Source of the DNA: Pseudomonadota bacterium
Lineage (GTDB): Bacteria > Pseudomonadota > Alphaproteobacteria > Rhizobiales > Devosiaceae
Length of the DNA: 23,401 nucleotides
Direction: 5' to 3'
NCBI GenBank assembly: GCA_023431205.1
Contig: JAEYXQ010000169.1
Span: 1-23,401, forward strand
The position numbers and the translations under genes were made by a program. Below the pieces are notes generated by a model. It ran no database searches. It worked only from the letters and a program-made list of their open reading frames with translations, and had not been told where the DNA came from. How positions within the stretch are numbered: position 1 is the stretch's first letter; each line of letters opens with the position of its first letter. This document shows positions 1 to 6,823 of this stretch, piece by piece.

Positions 1-25
1 AATCCAACGCTTCCCGTTTCGTCGC

Positions 26-64
26 TTGACGGGCAAAACTCCCATCTTGTATGCAAGATTGCAT
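26..64 (+). promoter_or_regulatory. Candidate promoter and overlapping GntR-type operator of the CoA-transferase operon
   Basis: A TTGACG at 26-31 is a good -35 match. With an 18-nt spacer it is followed by TATGCA at 50-55, a weak -10. Overlapping this -10 are two interleaved palindromes: CTTGTATGCAAG at 46-57 (one mismatched pair) and ATGCAA-GA-TTGCAT at 51-64 (perfect arms). Short TTGTAT/ATGCAA-type half sites are typical of FCD-type GntR regulators, and such a regulator is encoded at 5493-6215. The palindromes are seen directly; the promoter and the link to that regulator are inference. Confidence 0.42.
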
Positions 65-123
65 CGGAGGCCTTCCGGCGCCACAGCGGCGGAGGGTCTG
101 CCGCCAGCGCCGAGGGGAGGAGC

Positions 124-1359
124 ATGACGGAGACTGGGACGCCTCAGGCGACCGCCGGGACGACGACGGACGGCCCGCTTGCCGGCCTGCGTGTTCTCGA
201 CCTGAGCCAGGTCATGGCCGGCCCGTTCTGCTGCATGCTGCTCGGCGACATGGGCGCCGACGTCATCAAGATCGAGCCGCCCGGCGTTGGCGACCAGACC
301 CGCAAGTCGATGGGCTTCCGCATGAAGGGTGAGGACAGCCCCGGCTTCCTCGCGCTCAACCGCAACAAGCGGTCGATCACCCTCAACCTCAAGTCCGAAG
401 CCGGTCGGCGGGTGCTCCATCGCCTGGTGGAAACGGCCGACATCCTCGTCGAGAACGGCCGCCCCGGCGTCACCAAGCGGCTCGCGGCCGACTACGACAC
501 CTTGTCGAAGATCAACCCGCGGCTCATCTACGCCAGCATCTCGGGCTTCGGGCAGACCGGCCCCTGGTCGCAGCGACCGGGCTTCGACCTTATCGCCCAG
601 GCCATGGCCGGCGTGATCAGTGCGACCGGCCTTGTGGGCGCCGAACCGGTCAAGTCCGGCATTCCTGTGGGTGACCTCGGCGCCGGCATGTTCGCGGCCT
701 ATGGCATCCTGAGCGCCGTGATCGGTCGGCAGAAGACCGGACGGGGTCAGTATATCGACACATCCCTGCTGGATGCGGCGCTTGCGCTCTCGGTTTGGGA
801 AAGCACCGAATACTGGGCTACCGGGCAGTCGCCGGGTCCGCTGGGCACCGCCAACCGCATGAGCGCGCCTTACCAGGCGTTCCGTGCATCGGACGGGGAT
901 TTCGTGGTCGGAGCGGCCAACCAGAAGCTCTGGCTGATCTTCTGCGACGTGATCGGACGTCCCGAGTTGAAGGACAACCCGCTCTACGCCACCAACATAG
1001 AACGCGTCCGCCGGCGTTCAGAACTCGCGGAACTGCTGGCACCGGACTTCCTCACCCGTACTGCCGAGGAATGGGTGGAAGCCTTCCACGCGGCCGGCGT
1101 GCCCGCCGGTCCGATCTACGACTACTCCAAGTCGCTGGACAACGAACATGTGCGGCACCGCGAAGCGGTGATCGAGATCGAGCATCCGGTGGAAGGTCGC
1201 TTCAAGGCGCTTGGGTTCCCGGCGAAGCTCTCGGCCACCCCTGCAGCCGTTCGCATGCCGCCGCCGCTGCTCGGCGAGCACACCAGGGAGATCCTGGCCG
1301 AAGTGGGGCTAGATACCGAGCAGAACACCCTCAGCGAGGCCGGAGCCTTCGCAGCATGA
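124..1359 (+). CDS. CaiB/BaiF family (class III) CoA-transferase
   Basis: This 411-residue protein belongs to the class III CoA-transferases, which move CoA between carboxylic acids in the cytoplasm. The N-terminal nucleotide-fold signature is visible (LRVLDLSQVMAGPFCCMLLG near 22-41, then GADVIKIEPPGVGD). The conserved catalytic aspartate lies in PVGDLGAGM as Asp184, matching the GDxxxG context in formyl-CoA transferase. GRGQYIDTSLLDA follows near 207-218. Length is normal for the family (about 380-420). The ATG at 124 follows a GAGGGGAGG ribosome site. The stop overlaps the crotonase start (ATGA), so the two are probably translationally coupled and act on the same acid. The substrate cannot be told from sequence; carnitine, succinate, oxalate and aromatic acids are all known for the family. 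Confidence 0.93.
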   Translation: MTETGTPQATAGTTTDGPLAGLRVLDLSQVMAGPFCCMLLGDMGADVIKIEPPGVGDQTRKSMGFRMKGEDSPGFLALNRNKRSITLNLKSEAGRRVLHRLVETADILVENGRPGVTKRLAADYDTLSKINPRLIYASISGFGQTGPWSQRPGFDLIAQAMAGVISATGLVGAEPVKSGIPVGDLGAGMFAAYGILSAVIGRQKTGRGQYIDTSLLDAALALSVWESTEYWATGQSPGPLGTANRMSAPYQAFRASDGDFVVGAANQKLWLIFCDVIGRPELKDNPLYATNIERVRRRSELAELLAPDFLTRTAEEWVEAFHAAGVPAGPIYDYSKSLDNEHVRHREAVIEIEHPVEGRFKALGFPAKLSATPAAVRMPPPLLGEHTREILAEVGLDTEQNTLSEAGAFAA

Positions 1360-2141
1360 CCGGCACAGCTTCGGGTACTGTGCGCCTCACCCGCGATGGG
1401 GCCGTGGCTCACGTCCTCTTCGATCGGCCGGAGGCGCGCAACGCCTTCACCTGGGAAATGTATGAGCAGCTCGATGCCATATGCGCCGAGCTGTCGGCGG
1501 ACGAGACTGTGCGCGTGGTGACGTTCCGTGGGGCTGGCGGCCAGGCGTTTGTTGCCGGCTCCGATATCAGCCAGTTCCAGGAGTTCGCGGGCGGGCAGGA
1601 CGGCGTCGTCTACGAAGCCAAGATGAACCGCTATTTCCGTCGACTGCTCGACATGCCGATGCCGACCGTCGGCATCATCGACGGCTGGGCCGTGGGTGGC
1701 GGACTGAACATTGCTGCCTGCTGCGACATCCGCCTTGCGGCCAGGGGCGCCAAATTCGGCACCCCGATCGCACGCACCATCGGCAATTGTGTGTCCATGG
1801 AAACTTATGCTCGCATCATGGGCGGCTTTGGCGAGACCCGCGCCAAGCGCATGCTTCTGCTCGCCGAGTTCATCGATGCCGACGAGGCGTTTGCCGCTGG
1901 TTTCGCCACCCGGGTAGCCGAGCCCGACGAGATGGACGCGGCTGCGGCCGAGATCGTCGACAAGCTGCTCGCCAACGCACCACTGACGCTCCGGGTCAGC
2001 AAGGAAGCGATGCGCCGGATTTCTGCCCGCGAGATCGACCCTGCCGACGACCTGGTGTCGCTGATCTACGGCAGCGAGGATTTCCGGCGCGGCGTCGCCG
2101 CCTTTGTCAACAAGAACAAGCCGGAGTGGGTCGGCCGCTAG
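1356..2141 (+). CDS. Crotonase-fold (enoyl-CoA hydratase/isomerase family) protein lacking both canonical catalytic glutamates
   Basis: This 261-residue protein has the crotonase fold. The first oxyanion-hole loop is AFVAGSDISQF (64-74) and the second is WAVGGGLNIAACCDIRLA (111-128). Length and C-terminal helix (NKNKPEW) are typical. Compared with mitochondrial enoyl-CoA hydratase, the first catalytic Glu (GGGCELA) is Asn118 (GGGLNIA), and the second (FGQPE) is Ile138 (FGTPI). A standard syn-hydration mechanism is therefore unlikely. Crotonase relatives without this pair act as isomerases, hydrolases, decarboxylases or C-C lyases. The ATG at 1356 overlaps the CoA-transferase stop by 4 nt. The partner transferase suggests it acts on the acyl-CoA made by that enzyme. 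The fold is certain; the reaction is unknown. Confidence 0.9.
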   Translation: MTGTASGTVRLTRDGAVAHVLFDRPEARNAFTWEMYEQLDAICAELSADETVRVVTFRGAGGQAFVAGSDISQFQEFAGGQDGVVYEAKMNRYFRRLLDMPMPTVGIIDGWAVGGGLNIAACCDIRLAARGAKFGTPIARTIGNCVSMETYARIMGGFGETRAKRMLLLAEFIDADEAFAAGFATRVAEPDEMDAAAAEIVDKLLANAPLTLRVSKEAMRRISAREIDPADDLVSLIYGSEDFRRGVAAFVNKNKPEWVGR

Positions 2142-2175
2142 GCAGAACCCGAGGCAACACAGGGAGGAATCGTCC

Positions 2176-3930
2176 ATGGCGGCAGGAGAGGTGCCGGTCT
2201 GGACCAAGCTCGACTTGGTCCTGAGTGCCGAAGCGAAGTACGCAAACCCGTACGTCGAGGTCGACGTCTGGGTGGACCTTGAAGGGCCTGGCTTTTCGAA
2301 GCGCGTCTACGGCTTCTGGAATGGCGGCAACGAGTTCCTTGTGCGCGTACTGGCAACGGCTCCGGGCGAGTGGCGTTGGCGCTCCGGATCATCCGTGGGC
2401 GATGCTGGCCTCGACGGCAAGAGCGGCAGCTTCACGGCACGTGCCGCGAGCGAAGCCGAAAAGGCCGCCAACCCCAACCTGCGCGGCATGGTAGTGGCGA
2501 CCGAAGATCGCCGCGGTCTCCAGTACGCGGACGGTACCCCCTTCTTCCTGCTCGGCGACACCTGGTGGTCGGTGCCGAGCTTCCGCTTCCCGCTCGGCGA
2601 TGGGCCGGGCGATCCAGCCAGGGTCGGCCCGAACGCAACGCTCAACGACTATGTCGCGCTGCGCAAGTCGCAGGGCTACAACTGCGTCGGCCTGATCGCC
2701 GCGCAGCCTGCCTGGGCCAATGATGGCAAGTCGAACAGCCTCCAAATGGACGACGGCACCTGGGTGCGCGCGGCCTGGAAGCAGCCGGGCACCGAATCGG
2801 CCAAGGACATGCACAACGAGGGCGGCCGGCCGTTCGAGTTCCCGGGTAAGGTCCCCGGTTTCGAGGACGTGTTCCCCGACATGGACCGGATCAATCCGGA
2901 CTACTTCAAGGTGCTCGACAAAAAGATCGATCACCTCAACGAGCAGGGCTTCGTGCCCTTCATCGAAGTGGCGCGGCGCGATACCGGACAGGCCTGGCAG
3001 AAGTTCCACGACTTCAACGAGTCCTACTCGCGCTACGTGAGCTACGTGTTCGCGCGCTACCAGGCCAACATCACCATCCTCAGCCCGATCCACTACGACT
3101 ATTTCGAGCAGACCATCCCGGCCTCCGAGTACTCGGTGCCGATCGAGATCGCCATCGAGCGCCACGGCAAGCCGCCGTTCGGTACGCTGCTGTCGGCGAA
3201 CCCGAACCCGTCGACGCTGGTCAACTTCGGCGAGGACAGCTGGATCGATCTGCACCAGTCCGGCAATGTGCGCGAGCACTACACCTACTGGTACCTGACC
3301 GAGATCCACAACGCGCGGATCACCAAGCCGGCGATCAATGGCGAACCCTACTATGCCGGCCTGCACCAGCTCGGCACCCCCTACCCGCTCCGGGTGCCGC
3401 CCGACAGCCGCGAGGACCGCTACTACGTCCGCTCCGGCCTCTATGGCAGCTTCCTGTCGGGTGGTCTCGCCGGGTTCATCTATGGCGCCGAGGGCATCTG
3501 GCAGTCGGACATAGAGCCCGAGTCGCTCTACAAGATGTGGGACAGCTTCTGCTGGCAGTCCGGCGCCGAGGTGCAGCACCTCAAGACCTTCGCCATGGTC
3601 AAGGGCGAAGCCTACCGCCAGCTCGAGCCGATGGCCGATCTGGTGATGCCCAACAAGGCCGCGCCGGACTTCGCCTACCACGGCTGGAACTATTGCGCCC
3701 GCACGCCCGATCGCAGCTGGTTCATGCTCTATTTCGAGGACCAGGCGCCAATGGAAGCCAAGCTTCGGGGCGTCGAGGTCGGGGCGCAGTACCGCCCGCG
3801 GTTCTTCGATCCGCGGAACGGCCAGTGGGGCGAAGCGGGCGACGTGCTGACCGTGCCGCGCAGCTCGGTTCTGGTGCTGCCGCAGCGCCCCGATACCCAG
3901 GATTGGGGCCTGATGCTGGAACGCGTCTGA
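2176..3930 (+). CDS. DUF5060/DUF4038 (apiosidase-like, GH140-type) glycosidase-like protein
   Basis: This 584-residue protein has a small beta-sandwich start resembling DUF5060 (about 5-90, with YVEVDVWVDLEGPG and EFLVRVLATAPGEWRW). A TIM-barrel DUF4038-type region follows (about 105-470, with YADGTPFFLLGDTWW near 117-131 and NGEPYY near 388-393), then a C-terminal beta domain like the putative collagen-binding domain of this family (about 495-575, YRPRFFDPRNGQW). Some DUF4038 proteins are D-apiosidases (GH140). Glu390 in NGEPYY matches the conserved strand glutamate. The usual GGD(R/N)-like acid/base segment is not obvious; the corresponding region reads ILSPIHYDYF, with Asp308. There is no signal peptide, so a cytosolic enzyme on imported sugar is inferred. 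The ATG at 2176 follows AGGGAGGA at 2161-2168, 34 nt after the crotonase gene. Substrate unknown. Confidence 0.82.
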   Translation: MAAGEVPVWTKLDLVLSAEAKYANPYVEVDVWVDLEGPGFSKRVYGFWNGGNEFLVRVLATAPGEWRWRSGSSVGDAGLDGKSGSFTARAASEAEKAANPNLRGMVVATEDRRGLQYADGTPFFLLGDTWWSVPSFRFPLGDGPGDPARVGPNATLNDYVALRKSQGYNCVGLIAAQPAWANDGKSNSLQMDDGTWVRAAWKQPGTESAKDMHNEGGRPFEFPGKVPGFEDVFPDMDRINPDYFKVLDKKIDHLNEQGFVPFIEVARRDTGQAWQKFHDFNESYSRYVSYVFARYQANITILSPIHYDYFEQTIPASEYSVPIEIAIERHGKPPFGTLLSANPNPSTLVNFGEDSWIDLHQSGNVREHYTYWYLTEIHNARITKPAINGEPYYAGLHQLGTPYPLRVPPDSREDRYYVRSGLYGSFLSGGLAGFIYGAEGIWQSDIEPESLYKMWDSFCWQSGAEVQHLKTFAMVKGEAYRQLEPMADLVMPNKAAPDFAYHGWNYCARTPDRSWFMLYFEDQAPMEAKLRGVEVGAQYRPRFFDPRNGQWGEAGDVLTVPRSSVLVLPQRPDTQDWGLMLERV

Positions 3931-3956
3931 CCCCTCGAGCTTCCTCCCGGAAGGAG

Positions 3957-3995
3957 CGGCGTCGACCTGGCCACGGGTCGGCGCCGTTCTCTTTT
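3957..3995 (+). terminator. Rho-independent terminator of the CoA-transferase/crotonase/DUF4038 operon
   Basis: GGCGTCGACC (3958-3967) pairs with GGTCGGCGCC (3976-3985) with one G-U wobble, extended by C3957-G3986. The loop is 8 nt and is followed by TTCTCTTTT at 3987-3995. It lies 27 nt after the stop of the glycosidase-like gene. Confidence 0.75.
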
Positions 3996-4016
3996 GCCGA
4001 GGCCTTCTCCGCCAAC

Positions 4017-4040
4017 AAAAAAGGCGCCCCGCGGGGCGCC
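4017..4040 (-). terminator. Rho-independent terminator of the rpiB-rraA operon
   Basis: A perfect palindrome, GGCGCCCC-GC-GGGGCGCC (4023-4040), is followed on the minus strand by six T (complement of A4017-4022). It lies 24 nt beyond the stop of the RraA-like gene. It faces the plus-strand terminator, so the two operons are insulated on both sides. Confidence 0.85.
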
Positions 4041-4064
4041 TAGGTATTGCACGAGGGTGAGGGC

Positions 4065-4841
4065 TTATTTCTTGCCCAGCCGCTTCATGAAGTCCTCGCG
4101 GTTCTTTCGGTAAGGGTGCGGCGGCATGTCCGGGAACATCGACTGGGTCGACTCGTCCGGCGCGATGCCGAGGGCCTCGAACAGCATGCCCCGGTCGTAG
4201 CGGTCGTTCTCGGACTCCTGCTTGGCGTAGTAGATCACGTCCTCGATGACGTCCTGCGGCACGACAATGGCGCCGTCGCCGTCGGCCACCACGAGGTCAC
4301 CCGGACGCACCGTGGCGCCGCCGATCTCAACGGTGGAGTTGGGCTCGCCGAACTCGACGCGGCCCTGGTACATCGGCTGGACGACCCAACGGTGCCAGCA
4401 CGGCATTGCCTTCTGGTAGAGCTGCTCGTCGGTGTCACGGGCGCCGCCATTGGTCAGCACGCCCTTCACACCGCGCGCTGCCCAGACCATCGAGTCCATG
4501 GAGCCGATGGCGGGGGTCTTCTGGCCGAGGGTGTCGATGACGAGGAAGTCGCCCTCGCCCACCTGCTCGCGGAAGTCGCCCATGTTCCAGAGCTGCCCAT
4601 ACCAGTATTCATAGGCCCACTTCGTGTAGTCGGCGGGCGACAGCTCCGGCACCCGGATCTGGGTCGGGATGTGCTTGTAGGTCTGGGCGAAGCCGGCCGC
4701 TTTGGTGCGGTAGAGCGGACGGATTTCGGGGTCCACCGTGCCGACATGGTGCAAGCCGACCCAATCCATGCCGTCGCGGATGTCGGTGACGCGCAGCTTG
4801 GCGACGGTATCCAGAATTTCTTTGCGTTTGGCCTGGTCCAA
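4065..4841 (-). CDS. RraA family protein (HMG/CHA aldolase-like), TTG start
   Basis: This 258-residue protein belongs to the RraA/demethylmenaquinone-methyltransferase-like family. Members include divalent-metal 4-hydroxy-4-methyl-2-oxoglutarate aldolases and oxaloacetate decarboxylases as well as RNase E inhibitors. The core signature is present: GVKGVLTNGGARDTDE (124-139, with Arg135 and Asp136 of the metal/substrate site) and VRPGDLVVADGDGAIVVP (178-195). Because these are kept, a catabolic aldolase or decarboxylase is more likely than an RNase E regulator. It is longer than the usual 160-230 residues, with an N-terminal extension (about 1-90) rich in Trp/Tyr. No ATG exists near the start; TTG at 4841 is chosen because AGAGGAG lies 6-7 nt upstream and only 22 nt separate it from rpiB. 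Cotranscribed with rpiB. Substrate unknown. Confidence 0.85.
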   Translation of the reverse strand: MDQAKRKEILDTVAKLRVTDIRDGMDWVGLHHVGTVDPEIRPLYRTKAAGFAQTYKHIPTQIRVPELSPADYTKWAYEYWYGQLWNMGDFREQVGEGDFLVIDTLGQKTPAIGSMDSMVWAARGVKGVLTNGGARDTDEQLYQKAMPCWHRWVVQPMYQGRVEFGEPNSTVEIGGATVRPGDLVVADGDGAIVVPQDVIEDVIYYAKQESENDRYDRGMLFEALGIAPDESTQSMFPDMPPHPYRKNREDFMKRLGKK

Positions 4842-4863
4842 CGATTTCTCCTCTGTTTCGTGT

Positions 4864-5376
4864 TCAGGATTTCTCGCCACGCATCTCGGCCTCGAGATCG
4901 CCAAGCTTGGCGACCCGCCGGCGGAAGTGCGCCTCGGTGGAAAATTCGGCGGCCAGGAAGGCGCGAACCACCTGGGCCATGATCTGCGGCCCGATGATCC
5001 AGGCGCCCATGCACAGCACGTTGACGTCGTCATGCTCCACGCACTGGCGCGCCACATAGGTGTCGTGCGCCACGGCGGCACGGATGCCGTTGACCTTGTT
5101 GGCGGCAATACAGGCGCCGGCGCCGGTGCCACACACCAGGATCACGCGCTCCGCCTGCCCCGTGCGGATCAGTTCGACCGCCGTGCGCGTGACGTCGGGA
5201 AAGTCCACTGGCTCTTCGGAGGTTGCGCCGAGGCTGATCACCCGATCGCAATGGGCGGCCAGGATGTCATGCACGTGGCGCTTCATGGGAAAGCCGGCAT
5301 GGTCGGAGGCCAGCCCCAGCGCCTTGCGCCGCGGGATGACGAGTCCCCCACCCTTCTGTTCAGCTTCGCTCGACAT
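4864..5376 (-). CDS. RpiB/LacA/LacB family sugar-phosphate isomerase
   Basis: This 170-residue protein is an aldose-ketose isomerase of the RpiB type. Visible signatures are LASDHAGFPMKRHV (22-35, Asp25 and His26), the catalytic-cysteine loop VCGTGAGACIAANKVNGIRA (81-100, Cys82), and AHDTYVARQCVEHDDVNVLCMGA (103-125). The canonical R-x-H-N-D-A-N-V motif of ribose-5-phosphate isomerases is replaced by VEHDDVNV, which favours a pathway-specific relative (for example a tetrose, or another pentose or hexose phosphate) over housekeeping RpiB. The ATG at 5376 is preceded by AGAGGAGG; an upstream in-frame start at 5451 would run through the operator palindrome and is not used. First gene of a two-gene operon with the RraA-like gene, divergent from a FadR-type regulator. 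Confidence 0.88.
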   Translation of the reverse strand: MSSEAEQKGGGLVIPRRKALGLASDHAGFPMKRHVHDILAAHCDRVISLGATSEEPVDFPDVTRTAVELIRTGQAERVILVCGTGAGACIAANKVNGIRAAVAHDTYVARQCVEHDDVNVLCMGAWIIGPQIMAQVVRAFLAAEFSTEAHFRRRVAKLGDLEAEMRGEKS

Positions 5377-5417
5377 CAGGAGCCTCCTCTTCCCTGATTG
5401 CTGCGTGTGTTCATACC

Positions 5418-5450
5418 GTGGTATTACCACTGACGCAAGCCTGCTTGACA
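5418..5450. promoter_or_regulatory. FadR/FCD-type operator in the divergent rpiB / gntR promoter region
   Basis: GTGGTA-T-TACCAC (5418-5430) is a perfect 13-nt palindrome containing TGGTATTACCA. It matches the TGGT-N3-ACCA site known for PdhR/LldR/FadR-type GntR proteins. On the minus strand, TTGTCA (5451-5446) with an 18-nt spacer leads to GTAATA inside the palindrome, so binding would cover the -10 of rpiB. On the plus strand a perfect TTGACA -35 (5445-5450) lies just downstream and may serve the regulator gene, though its -10 is weak. Autoregulation and repression of rpiB-rraA are inferred. Confidence 0.65.
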
Positions 5451-5492
5451 AGACGGGCTTGCGCGATCATCGCTCCGGTGACGGGGGTAACC

Positions 5493-6215
5493 ATGGATGC
5501 AACGCTGACACGGGGTGGCGACGAAGCCGGCCCGCATTACGACAAGGTGTTCGGCTTCCTGCGCGAGCAGTTGCTGTCCGGAGCTCTCAAAGCCGGCGAC
5601 CGCCTGCTGCCCGAGCGCGAGCTGGCGCTAAGGCTTGGTGTCAGCCGCCCGGTGGTACGCGAAGTGCTGCGCGCCTTGTCGGCTATCGGCGTGGTGGAGA
5701 TCCGGCACGGCTTCGGCAGCGTCGTTCGCAAGCCCGACTTCGGTGAAATGGGTGACGTGTTCACGCTGATGCTCGCCCAGCAGCACAATGCGGTCGAGGA
5801 CATCCTTGAAGCCCGCATCGCCATCGAGCGTCAGGCCATCCGGCTCGCCTGCCAGAGATCCACCGCGGCCGACGTCGCCCTGCTGCGCACCCGCCTTGCC
5901 GAACTCAAGGCGACGCTTCACGACCCTGCCGCAGGCGCCGAAGCCGACTTCGCCTTCCACGAAGCCATCATCGCCGCTGCGCACTCACCGATGCTGGAGA
6001 GCCTGCATGCAGCGATTGCCGCGCTCCTCCGCCGCTCGCACTACGAACGCCGCATCCGTATCACCGACCTGCCGGAGCTCGAAAACTACGTGGCGGATCA
6101 CCACACCCAACTGCTCACCGCGATACTCGACCGCAACGAGGCCGGCGCCGACGCCCTGCTCCTGGAGCACTTCGCCATCGGCGCAACCTTCGAGCGCCGC
6201 GCCCCGCTCGCGTAG
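5493..6215 (+). CDS. GntR family transcriptional regulator, FadR subfamily (FCD domain)
   Basis: This 240-residue DNA-binding regulator has an N-terminal winged helix (about 15-78; LPERELALRLGVSRPVVREVLRALSAIGVVEIRHGFGSVV is the GntR signature). A C-terminal all-helical FCD ligand domain spans about 95-230. The metal/ligand residues of FCD domains are present: Asp152 and His156 in ADFAFHEAI, His203/His204 in DHHTQLL, and His226 in LLLEHF. FCD regulators usually respond to organic acids or sugar acids and act as repressors released by ligand. The ATG at 5493 follows GGGGGT; the GTG at 5418 lies inside the operator and is rejected as a start. Likely targets are the divergent rpiB-rraA pair and perhaps the operon at 124-3930. 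Confidence 0.92.
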   Translation: MDATLTRGGDEAGPHYDKVFGFLREQLLSGALKAGDRLLPERELALRLGVSRPVVREVLRALSAIGVVEIRHGFGSVVRKPDFGEMGDVFTLMLAQQHNAVEDILEARIAIERQAIRLACQRSTAADVALLRTRLAELKATLHDPAAGAEADFAFHEAIIAAAHSPMLESLHAAIAALLRRSHYERRIRITDLPELENYVADHHTQLLTAILDRNEAGADALLLEHFAIGATFERRAPLA

Positions 6216-6241
6216 TCGCCATTGCGGGACGCGCTCGCCGT

Positions 6242-6823
6242 CTAGCCGATCGGCAGTTCGGACGTTACTTCCAGCGTGCGATCCTCACGCACCGGCACGT
6301 CCACGGCGGGTACATGCTGCGCCAGGACCCGGTCACGCTCCCGCAGCAGTTCAGCAATTTCGGCTTCATGGGCCACCAGCACCGCGGTGAGCCAGCGGTT
6401 CACCAGGTAAGATGGCCGGGGCATCTGCATGTCGAAGCGCGACAGCAGCGGAATGGTCGCGTCGGCATCGGCCCAGTCGTCCCCCACCACCCACTGGTTG
6501 ACCGTGAACAGGCGCAGGAGCTTGCCGTTGGCATCGACGCCAACGGCGACGAGGTGATGGATCGGCCCCTGCGGCCCTTGGGGCCGCACGAAACAGTGGA
6601 AGTGCCCGTGTTCCACCGATCCTTCGCTGGCAGGATGGCAGTGGTAGAACCACTGCGCACTGCTGTCAGGGTCGAACACGTCGCCCGGCGGATAATGCTC
6701 CCAGGCATCGATCGACGACACGCCCGCAAACGTCTCGGTCAGGACAGTCTGGCCACCCTTGGCCAGCACCGCCTCACAAAAGGCGATCTCCGCCAGGGCC
6801 CGCTCGCGGGGGTCGTCCGACAT
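6242..6823 (-). CDS. Conserved hypothetical His-rich protein (DUF6969-like), last gene of the sulfur cluster
   Basis: This 193-residue protein has no signal peptide or membrane segment. Its most striking stretch is residues 59-80, where H61, C62, H63, H72, H74, H76 and C77 lie close together, followed by H89-H90; this looks like a metal- or heme-binding surface. It also has a WEHYPPGDVFDP motif (41-52). From memory the sequence resembles the DUF6969 family, which has no known function; this was not checked. The start (ATG at 6823) overlaps the stop of the upstream Cys/Pro-rich gene by 1 nt (TGATG), so it is translationally coupled to the rhodanese/transporter cluster. A role in sulfur handling is inferred only from this linkage. 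Confidence 0.75.
   Translation of the reverse strand: MSDDPRERALAEIAFCEAVLAKGGQTVLTETFAGVSSIDAWEHYPPGDVFDPDSSAQWFYHCHPASEGSVEHGHFHCFVRPQGPQGPIHHLVAVGVDANGKLLRLFTVNQWVVGDDWADADATIPLLSRFDMQMPRPSYLVNRWLTAVLVAHEAEIAELLRERDRVLAQHVPAVDVPVREDRTLEVTSELPIG

Noticed and set aside
1122..2207. 361-codon minus-strand open frame across the CoA-transferase/crotonase junction
   Set aside because: It is antisense to two clear enzymes and has no family signature.
2389..3681. 430-codon open frame on the minus strand within the DUF4038 gene
   Set aside because: Composition (Val/Gly/Arg/His-rich, no motif) is that of an antisense shadow; the plus-strand frame has recognisable domains and a ribosome site.
4047..4982. 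311-codon plus-strand open frame opposite the RraA-like gene
   Set aside because: It is antisense to the RraA signatures and begins right at the terminator of the minus-strand operon.
5418..5492. GTG start extending the FadR-type regulator by 25 residues
   Set aside because: This GTG is part of the operator palindrome, and the extension has no regulator-like sequence; ATG at 5493 has a good ribosome site.
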